Assembly: GCF_027596085.1 (NCBI RefSeq)
Contig: NC_072452.1
Span: forward strand, 4,832,814 to 4,896,813
DNA length: 64,000 bases
Reading direction: 5' to 3'
From: Anoplopoma fimbria
Lineage: Eukaryota; Chordata; Actinopteri; Perciformes; Anoplopomatidae
Shown one piece after another: positions 13,316 to 64,000 of the stretch; the first letter of the stretch is position 1, and each line of letters begins with the position of its first letter. The notes beneath the pieces are model-generated. The model did no database searches, had not been told where the DNA came from, and worked only from the letters and a program-made list of their open reading frames with translations. The translations under genes and the position numbers were made by a program.

Positions 13316-13380
13316 TGATGATGATGAGGAGGAGGAGGTGTAGGAGGAGGAGGAGGATGAGGAGGAGTAGGAGGAGGGAT
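13316..13380 (+). repeat. GGA/GAT trinucleotide purine repeat upstream of the gfra3 promoter
   Basis: Interrupted (GAT)n then (GGA)n purine-rich tract immediately upstream of the CpG-rich block. Confidence 0.8.
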
Positions 13381-13867
13381 GTCGCCAGTTAATAACCCCA
13401 GCCTCCTCTGCCCGTCAGCATCATGATGGCAGAATGTACCGGGACCCTCCTCTGACCAGCGGAGCCGCGTCGCGATGACTGTCCGCGGGCTGAGCTGCAT
13501 CCCCCGGTGACGCTTGACGTTTCCTCCATCCAGTAGTTGTTGATTTACCCCCCCCCCCACCACCACCCCTGGCACTTAAACAAAACTCACTCTCGGAGGC
13601 TGCCTTCTCCAGCTCGTACTTTGCTCCCGACTCAGGCTGCTCCGTCGGAGGATTTGAGGAAACTTGAGCGACCCAGAGCACCGAGCACCGAGCACCGAGC
13701 ACCGAGCAGCGGGGCGACCGGACGCGTGTCCCCGGTGAATGTAGCGGCAGGCTGGGGAGGGGAGTCCGTCTGCAGGGGTCGCACGGCGGTGCTGCTGGAC
13801 CAGAAGGCACCGAGAAGTCTCCGGTCCCAGCGTTGTTACCCCCCTCGGGGTCCCGAGCACCGCAAAC
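13380..13867 (+). promoter_or_regulatory. GC/CpG-rich 5' region and probable promoter/5' UTR of gfra3
   Basis: This block is far richer in G+C and CpG than the surrounding AT-rich DNA (CGCGATG, CCGCGGGC and GACGCG contexts) and ends at the ATG. It has no obvious TATA box near the start, which fits a CpG-island promoter. It includes a poly-C run with CACC repeats near 13550-13567 and a 7-bp tandem repeat at 13676-13709. Transcription start and any upstream exon cannot be placed from sequence alone. Confidence 0.6.
13676..13709 (+). repeat. 7-bp tandem repeat (GAGCACC, about 5 copies) in the gfra3 5' region
   Basis: Four exact copies and one partial copy of GAGCACC in a row, about 160 bp upstream of the start codon, probably inside the 5' UTR or core promoter. 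Confidence 0.85.
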
Positions 13868-56008
<42,141 letters not shown>

Positions 56009-56445
56009 AACAGAGGATACAGAGAAGACACACACACACACACATATACATGCTCACATACGATGGACCTGCCAACAATCCTGGACTGATTGCTGTTAAA
56101 TTATAGGAAACATAGTGGAGAAATGGACTTCACATTTTGTCAGTAGCATCCTCTTGATTCCACACTTTCTGTCCTTGCTTTGTTCCTTTCCTCCTTTTAA
56201 AATTGCACTTTGTTCAACGTGGTCTGACTGCAGTGGTGGTGGTGTATTAATATCCCCGGAACACGAAAGACCTCGTGGTTGTAGGATGTTCGCATGCTGC
56301 CATCAGCCAATGAGCAGAATGTAGCTGTTCCTGTCAAAGGTCCAGAAAAAAAATCTGTTAATTAGAGTGGCTTGTGTGTTGTTAGAAACCCAAATATTAG
56401 GCAAGTCGTGTTAGCAGAATAAAATATTGGCTCGTAATATCGTAC
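56009..56445 (+). other. gfra3 3' UTR (probable)
   Basis: Sequence from the stop codon to about 20 nt past the first AATAAA at 56418-56423. A short (CA)n lies just after the stop (about 56030-56044). The true cleavage site is inferred only from the signal. Confidence 0.5.
56418..56423 (+). terminator. Candidate polyadenylation signal AATAAA for gfra3
   Basis: First canonical AATAAA after the stop codon, about 410 nt downstream. A second AATAAA at 56537-56542 could be used instead. Confidence 0.5.
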
Positions 56446-58082
56446 AGACAATAACTGCAAGCAGCTGCTTAGAACCAACTGCACATCTTGCACGGTTAAT
56501 GTTTAACTTGTTAGCAAGAGGCTACAAATGTACCCTAATAAAAGAAGCAAGCTAGCTGGGCTACATTTCCATTTATCTGGTATGTCTTTAGCAGAGGAGC
56601 TAACCATTGTAGAATAAGGTGCAAACGCTCCCAAGTCAATGGGGCTGTTTCCTGTTCTTCCCATTCCGCACAGCACACAATGCACTTATCACATTACCGT
56701 AGCATAGGCTACTTTACCATGCTAACAAGTTGCCGTGCTAACAATAAGGAGATACAGAAACATACTCTTAACTCTTCCATTTGGCCTCCTGAAATTGTAC
56801 ATGGAAAAAGGAAGTCTGAAAATGATGGTAGATGCTACGTTGGCAAAGTGCAAACAAAGGTGTTAGCATGCTAAAGAACTTAGCTGGTTACGTTGTTAAG
56901 GATAAATTGTATAGACAAACATTACCTTTATGATAAACTATAGACTGTTTTAAAACACCCAACAACCTAAAATCTGCTAACTAGCTAGCATTGGCAGCTA
57001 CACAAAAATGACTTCATCCACACTCCAAACTCCTTCATTTGCCTATGGCCCTTTTTAATTAATGGTCTTTTAATTTTAAAATTTAAGAAAAAAATGGTAC
57101 ATTTCTTGGAGTCAATCAGACGCTTTGCAAAAAAATAGGACAAACAAAGGATCTGAGTGGGAGCGTAGCAAAGTGGCTGCTTGGATGTGAAACCGTCACA
57201 CATAAAGAAACACCCGACAGCTGCGGTCAGACCTTGTTGATGTTATTTATTTTATTATATTTTAACTCATTGATGGAAGATGATTTGTCCCACTGGTTGC
57301 GACTTACCTGTCCAGGGGTCATCCTAACAATGACTGAAGGGGGGGGAAGGGGCCCTGATTTATGATGCATCAGTCTAACTTTATCACGGTGATGGATGGA
57401 GTGATCCTCCTCCCGCATGCCGCCGTGCCTCGTCTGTGGCCGCGGCGAATGACAAATTACACACTTGTCTCTCATTTTTTAATGAACATCAAGTGCCAAG
57501 TGTGTGATGTGTGTGTGTTTGTGCGTGCAGGGATCAGGCAGAGGGATTGCAAAGGAAATCGGGCAAAGCTTTTTGTTATAATTTGAGACTCGCACTTTGT
57601 CGATCCCACCCACGTCAGCACAGCCACGCATATAGACTAACACACACTAATACGGCCTTGCCATGTATCGAGCCGATGTGGCTTATTCTTGCTTTATTGC
57701 TCTATCCCCGTCCCTATCTCTCTCCTCCCCGGTGACTCGGGACCGGGACCCCGGCTGCCACTGGCACCGATATGAATAAAGCCGTCATAATAAAAACAAT
57801 ACACCAGAAACAATATGAGCTCTAAAACGGCAGAACAAATCAAATAGCTCCCCAGCAGGCAAAAAATACACGCGCTATACTTCTGACACCGACACAGAAG
57901 GAAAATAGTAAGAAGAAGGAGTGGGAGAGAAAGATTTATGGAGGAGAAATTAGGAAAAGAAATAAGGCCAAGTCCCTGTGTGGTCTTTGTGCGTTTGATG
58001 TTTTACTTGCTTTTAGTTGGGAGGCTGTTAATCAGTCCCTGACAACATCTCTTTATCATCTGACAGGCTCCTGGAGGGAGGC

Positions 58083-58083
<1 letters not shown>

Positions 58084-58173
<90 letters not shown>
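58084..58173. repeat. (TG)n microsatellite
   Basis: About 45 units. Confidence 0.98.
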
Positions 58174-58176
<3 letters not shown>

Positions 58177-58359
58177 ATCAGGCAATGATAGAAATAGTGC
58201 GCTATAGCGAGAACAGAAAAGACCCTGGAGCACAAACATAGCAGAGAGAATCGCCGGCTCTTGATTTTCTATGTCTTATAAATCTTTTGCTGACACTATT
58301 TTTTTTTTCCTTTCCTATTTCTTGGAATGTGTAAAATCAAATTCCATCTGCAGGGGTGC

Positions 58360-59100
58360 CAGCGAAGGTGGAGAGCAAGAAGACAGAGGAGGGGGAAAAG
58401 AAAAGAAAGAAAGCACGAAAAAGAAGAATGTGAGGAGAGCAGAACAGAGGGAAACAAGAGAAAAGGAAAGGAAGGAGATGATAGGGGACAGAGAGAGGAA
58501 ACAAATACAGGAGAGGAAGTTTAAAGAAGGGAAGAAAATAGTAGTGGAAAATAGAAAATGTATCAATAAGAAAGCAGCAAGAGAAGAGGATGAAAGTATA
58601 GGAAGAAAAAGAGGACAGGAAACTGAAGAGAGGAAGAGAAAAAATCGTAGAGGAAGAAAAGTAGCACAGGAGGAAAGACGAAAAGAAAGGGGATAGAGAG
58701 GAGAAAAAGGAAAAAGAAGGGAATAGACACTGAAGAAAGCAGCAAGGAAGAGAGCTGAAGAAGGGAGCAGAGAAAGAAAAGAGAGGAGAGAAGGAATTGA
58801 AACAGGAAGGAAGGCAGAGAGGGCAGAAATCTGTGAGGGATTAGATGTGACAGAGGAAACAGAAATAAATAACAATGATGGAACGGAAGTAAGGAAATGA
58901 AAAGGCGAAGGAAAAGAATGAAAGAAAGAAAAAAGAGTAACAGAGAGAAAGAGGAGTAAAAGGACACGAAGGGGAAAAATGAAAGAGGAGGGCAGAACGG
59001 AGAAGGAAGGGTGAAGGAGGAAGAGGAGGTTCTTGCTTTTGTGGAGCCACAGAGGAAACAAACAGCAGAGGGAATGAAAGGGTGAGGGGAGAGAGAGAGA
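58360..59100 (+). repeat. Polypurine tract of about 740 bp
   Basis: The plus strand is overwhelmingly A and G, with GAAAGAAAG, GGAGGAAG and similar irregular units. Long open frames on both strands here (Lys/Glu/Arg-rich on plus, Ser/Leu/Phe-rich on minus) result from the skewed composition, not from a gene. Confidence 0.9.
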
Positions 59101-59157
59101 GGTGACAGGTCTGCAGTGTACTTTGACCTCTCTTTCTCTTTGTGTGCAACTGCTGGG

Positions 59158-59191
<34 letters not shown>

Positions 59192-61727
59192 TCCAAGGCC
59201 TTTCTGTCTGAACACACCCCTCAGACAAAGCTCCTGTCCATCAAGTGAAACAGCGATAAGAGACGGAGTAAAGCTCTGTCTGCTCACCTGAGATACTTCT
59301 TTAAACATTCAGCAGGAACAGTAAATATTCCGACAGCAATCAGGCAGTGCAATCTAACAGAAGACACTGATTACAATGAAACATTCATTCATTGTAGTGG
59401 CTGCAAATGTATCTGTTAAATGTTTTCATTAGGCTTCATCAGAGAGCTCATGAAACACATTGTGCAGATTAAAACATCTGACTTAAAGTAATTTGGTGTC
59501 AACTTCCACCTTGAAGAAATATTTAAAGGATGATGTGGAATTTTTCTGACGATTAACAAATCCCATGTGCAGCCCCAAAGCAACACTAAAGGCCTTTCTC
59601 CTCTCCCAGTTTGTACATCCTCGATTGCTTTCCTCGCCTCCCGCCCTTGCGTCTAAGTCCCGCCCACGTGAGATGCGAGAGCGGAGGAGGAAGAAACACC
59701 AGGGGAGAGAAGTCGAGGCAAAAGGCATTTAACTAAAGAATCATTCTTGCTCTGGAGCCGTCATTTTAACGCCACATCAGCTGTCCATTGTTTTGTCATA
59801 CCGCTGCATTTTATGATCTCTGTCAGATGAGCATAACAGTGTTTATGACAACTTATATATTTAGTGTTTATTGAACTCACAATGTGGAGAATGTTCCTAT
59901 GTGATTCGTTTTATTTAACACGAACGCACACACATACTGCTGAATTCAAGAGAATGTTGTTATTGATATAATAATTGCACTTGTAAACATAATGTCATTA
60001 TTAAAGCAGTTGAAGTGGATGTAGCCTTCATTCCAGCTAAAAAATATGAGTAATATCGAGGTGAAATGTCATTAAGGACTGCGTTTAGAACGGCACTGCG
60101 ATTTGTGCCACGCTCACCACTGGGTTCAGCCCACTCAGCGGCACGCTGCCAGTCTGAACTTTGACGTCATGGCGGCACACAAGCAGTTGGAAATAACGGG
60201 TGTTCAGAGCACAGAGGTGGCGTTGTCCAGTTCTGTAAGAAGTGGTACACAAACGGTAAAGGGCAGACAGTTTGATCGATTTCTCATTTGACTTCTCCAT
60301 TGCTTCCTTCTCCATCATCTCTTTGCAACCTGTTGTAGAATTTGACACGCCCACTGGTGTCGTCACAGTTCATTCTTTTGTTCAAGGAAAAGCTGCCAAT
60401 TCGCGTTTCTATTTCTATTGTTGATATAAATGCTGAATGGTTCAATAGGTGTGCGAACTGGAACGGAAAAGAAGTAAGACTGTTATTTATAGAAAGCGTT
60501 TAGCCAGTTCTGTGAGATAAGCCAACATTTTCCCACAGCAGATTTCCCTTATCCCCAGATTATTATGACTGTGATAATGGCGGTCTAAAACTCACAAATT
60601 TGAAATAAATTGAGTAAGAATCACTTTTTTTCTTTCTATGAACTGCTGTATTGATTGACTGATTATAAAAAAAAAGCTCACTAATCTCTATAAACTGATG
60701 AATGCGGAATTCTGTTTGTAGTCCGTTTGTAGTCCAAGTATTGACCAATCATGTTTGAGTGGCCTTTGGTTGCATTAGGTAAACTGTCCGTGTGGAGAGC
60801 AAAAGAGGCATCGACCGAAATACAATCTGATTACCCATCGTCTATCGTCTGTCTGCGAATTAGCTTTTTATTCATTTTAAACAGATATCTGCATATGAAT
60901 GAATCATTCTCTCAATTCCAACTCCTGGGTAAAACTCCTTTAGAAATGGCTTGCTGAGATTTAAACTGCAGCAGCTTGTTGGAGGTCGTACACATGCAGC
61001 TCAGTCTGAGGATTCTATTTGATGTTGGATCACAGCAGTGAGTCTAAACAGGGTTACTACAAATGGACGTGTCACAAATGACGCTTTGATCCAAGAGAGT
61101 GCTTGAAACAAGTTGGCTTGTATTGGCTTTGAGGTGGATTTTAGTGCTTTGCTCAAAAGCAGTAAAAGTCTGATTACACTGGAATGCATCCTCAGAGCTC
61201 TCTGTCTGCAACAGACAGGGAGATTCTCTTAAATCTGACCAAAGTGAGCATATGGCGTATGCAGTAAATGAGCTCAAAAGGTGATGAGCAGTTTCCTCTG
61301 ACCTCAGATCACTCCCTCCATCCATCTTCCCCTGCATTACATAGAAGTAGATAGCCAGCCCCCCGCACACACACACACACACACACAATAGTGGGGGTTA
61401 ATTGAGATCAGCAGGGGAGGGCCAGCGTCTGATTGGCATGGCGAGCAAGCGGCGGCCTTTTTTACCCGGGGAGCCGTTGTTCGTTTTAATTGTTGTCTCT
61501 GCTGTTTGTCGTCAGGCCGACACCCCGATGGCAGGACAACAAGAGGGATTGGACGGGGGGAGAAAGAGAGACACAGCAGGGGGGGGGGAGTGGACACCGG
61601 TGATTTACATTAATATGTACTGAAATAAACAAGCAGAGAAGCCATGCGTTAAATCAACTCAGAGAGAGAGAGAGAGAGAAAGAAGGAAAGAAAGCCTCCA
61701 GGGTGACAGCAATAGAGAAGGAGGATA

Positions 61728-61730
<3 letters not shown>

Positions 61731-61777
<47 letters not shown>

Positions 61778-61833
61778 TGGAAAGAAGCGTTTGTTTTATT
61801 GTTCTATTTGCGTGGCGTAGATTTACGCGCACG

Positions 61834-61882
<49 letters not shown>
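61731..61882. repeat. (TG)n and (CA)n arms in inverted arrangement
   Basis: TG tract 61731-61775 and CA tract 61836-61882, separated by 60 bp; mutually complementary. Confidence 0.95.
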
Positions 61883-61883
<1 letters not shown>

Positions 61884-62218
61884 ATGTCAGATTTGAGCGT
61901 CTAGTGTGTCTGCTTTCTCTCTCTCCAGTATTTTAGTATTCTAATCCATCATTGGCCTGACATGGGGATGCTGTCTCTCTCCTTTCTCTCTCTCCGTCGT
62001 CGTCTCTCTCTCTCTCTCTCTCTCCATGAGAGCATCCAAACGGGAGATAAAGGCAGGGGGGGGGGGGGACAAACCCCACAGCGGGTAGAGCTTTATCCAG
62101 AGAGAGATAAAGCGTTCAGAATAAAGGAGAGCTACAGAAGAAGTTGAGGAGATGGAAAGAGGGGTCGGAGAGAAAAATTGAGAATGAAGCAGAAGGAGAA
62201 AGTTAGGAGGAAGGTGAG

Positions 62219-62234
62219 GGGGGGGGGGGGGGGG
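62219..62234. repeat. Poly-G run
   Basis: About 16 G in a row within a purine-rich stretch; another G run lies at about 62057-62069. Confidence 0.9.
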
Positions 62235-62350
62235 AATGCGGGTGAGAAAAACAGGGAAGGAGAGGGAAATGAAGGCAGAGAGAAGAGGAGGATGAGGGGT
62301 TAGTGGCACAGGGCGAGGGAGCATGAGATAGAACCAGAGAGAGAGAGAGA

Positions 62351-62375
62351 GTGTGTGTGTGTGTGTGTGTGTGTG
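62351..62375. repeat. (GT)n microsatellite
   Basis: About 12 GT units following (GA)n; complementary to the CA array that starts 70 bp downstream. Confidence 0.95.
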
Positions 62376-62445
62376 CGTGTGTTGCAGTGTGTGTCGCGGC
62401 TGAAGCCTGAACCTCCCTGCTCCATTTCACACTCTGTAGGTCCTG

Positions 62446-62465
62446 CACACACACACAGACACACA

Positions 62466-62556
<91 letters not shown>

Positions 62557-62575
62557 ACACAGACACACAGACACA

Positions 62576-62644
<69 letters not shown>
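62446..62644. repeat. Compound (CA)n/(CAGA) microsatellite, about 200 bp
   Basis: Long CA array interrupted at several points by CAGACA units, some in a higher-order pattern around 62550-62580. Confidence 0.97.
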
Positions 62645-62647
<3 letters not shown>

Positions 62648-63527
62648 CACAGCCATTCCTCAGTCATGCACACAGATAAACATAGATGCACAAACACAGT
62701 CACAGTCGCTAAATATGAAATTCCTGCAGCTCTTGCCCTCGACTCTCTCTGCCTCTCTCTCCTGCTCTCAGTCTGGTGCTGTGGGTTCAGGAGATGTTAA
62801 AGGAAGAGGCCCCTCTGAAACATAAATGTAAATGCTTTTTTTTGGAAAGAACTCTGGTGATGTTGCGCGGAGCATTTACCTCGATGCTTGATGATCTGTC
62901 AGAGACGCACAGAAGTGAGTCAGGTTCGAGGAAGAGCTGATACAACAAAAAAGTAAATTACCGAATATGACAGGATGTACCGATACGTCCCAATACAATT
63001 GAAATTTGATTGTTGCATTGAAAAATTACATTGAAAGTGTCTATTTAAAGAAAAATATATATAATTTGCCACACCATACATCAAGAATTAAACCAAAACC
63101 ATCATTTTTTTCCTTCTTAATAATACAATATTTTGCAATTGCCAAAACACAATTTTAACCCTAACTCTTCTCTGTCCAAACTCTACACACAGAAAACATA
63201 CACAAAATGAAAAGTATTCGCCCGAAAAGTTTATTAACGCCTCTGGAAAAGCATTTAGACTATCATGGAGCACTCAGAGACTCCAATTCTAAAACATTGC
63301 GTAACAATACACATTCCAAGTGAGGAAATAGATTATTCATAGTTCCCATAATCCAAAGTTTAAAGTTTTAAAAACACAAATAAATAGTTTCAATCCAGCA
63401 GAAGCTTCTGGATTTCACATTTTTAAGTTTAATATAAAGCAGCACACTGAACATTCAACTATATATTACAAAAAAGACTGTTAAAGGATGCTGATATATG
63501 TTCAGTTTATATTCATTTATGTGTATA

Positions 63528-63555
63528 CATATATATATATATATATATTTTTTTT

Positions 63556-63606
<51 letters not shown>
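63528..63606. repeat. (AT)n tract with T-rich interruption
   Basis: ATATAT runs around a short T-rich stretch at about 63549-63560. Confidence 0.95.
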
Positions 63607-63611
<5 letters not shown>

Positions 63612-63665
63612 TATAAATCAGTTCCCTATTTCTTCCCTTCTCTGCCCTGACTTGTGTTGCCTGTG

Positions 63666-63726
63666 TTAGTTGTGTGTTAGTTGTGTGTTAGTGGTGTGTT
63701 AGTGGTGTGTTAGTGGTGTGTTAGTG
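63666..63726 (+). repeat. 11-bp minisatellite (TGTGTTAGTKG, about 5 copies)
   Basis: Head-to-tail copies of TGTGTGTTAGT, then GGTGTGTTAGT, differing at one position, so two sub-variants are arranged in blocks. Confidence 0.92.
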
Positions 63727-64000
63727 CCCCTCCATCACTCGGTACCCTACACACAGCGCGGCGGCGCTGCACGCATCATTGGTGCACTCCGGTACTTAAA
63801 CAAATATCACCACACCCCTGACTATAAGTTACTGTTCATACCAGATCAAGTGAGGCTGAAGCAGCAAATACCCCTCAGTGTATTGAATTGAGCAATGGTG
63901 CATTTTATGTCTAGTGAATTAGATTCTTTTTTTTCACCGTGTGAGGAAGAATGTGTTGAATCATCTTTCAAATATCACACAGACTCCCTTTTAGTGAGTC

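Larger units (their letters stand above)
56545..64000. other. DNA downstream of gfra3, no gene recognised
   Basis: AT-rich DNA with the polypurine tract, several CA/TG tracts, a GC-richer block at 61390-61560 and one at 57353-57500. Open frames in it are microsatellite or composition artefacts. The stretches 59230-61360 and 62820-63520 show nothing I can name. Confidence 0.7.

Noticed and set aside
58271..58696. 141-codon plus-strand Lys/Glu/Arg-rich open frame
   Set aside because: Same compositional artefact on the other strand.
58315..59217. 300-codon minus-strand open frame
   Set aside because: Ser/Leu/Phe-rich product arises from the polypurine tract; overlapping frames are also open; no domain, codon-bias or start context supports a gene.

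Overview
This window is vertebrate nuclear DNA, almost certainly from a ray-finned (teleost) fish. The evidence is long (TG/CA)n microsatellites, several teleost-type SINE and LINE remnants, dispersed repeats of kinds common in fish, AT-rich introns, and one split gene with canonical GT-AG introns. There is no bacterial, phage or CRISPR content, and I recognised no rRNA gene or intact tRNA gene.

The only host gene I can support is a GDNF-family receptor alpha (GFRA) gene on the plus strand. I could join it from eight coding exons between 13868 and 56008. All seven introns have GT-AG ends and the reading frame stays open across every junction, giving a predicted 455-residue preproprotein. In order it has a signal peptide, three cysteine-rich GFRA domains (D1, D2, D3), an acidic C-terminal linker and a hydrophobic tail typical of GPI anchoring. 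Residues I recognise in the D1-D2 linker, D2 and D3 point to GFRA3 rather than GFRA1 or GFRA2. GFRA4 is the main alternative. The expected role is ligand-binding co-receptor for a GDNF-family ligand (artemin in mammalian GFRA3), signalling through the RET kinase.

Layout. 1-1350: GC-richer, unidentified, weakly coding-like on the minus strand. 1351-13305: intergenic, holding a hAT-like MITE candidate, two large TG microsatellites, an LTR-like block and a LINE 3' end. 13306-13867: GC- and CpG-rich 5' region of the gene. 13908-33882: 20-kb intron 1 with SINEs, LINE remnants, a 152-bp direct repeat and a foldback element. 33883-48394: exons 2-7. 48395-55786: 7.4-kb intron 7 with a solo LTR. 55787-56008: last exon, followed by a short 3' UTR. 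56545-64000: downstream DNA with no gene recognised, dominated by a 740-bp polypurine tract and compound CA/TG microsatellites.

I found no convincing new biological system. The items most worth a second look are the phase-symmetric exons that could produce a D1-less receptor, the acidic stalk, a tandem duplication beside the exon 1 splice donor, a tRNA-derived SINE that shares its 3' tail with a LINE family present twice in the window, and several precise inverted or direct repeats.
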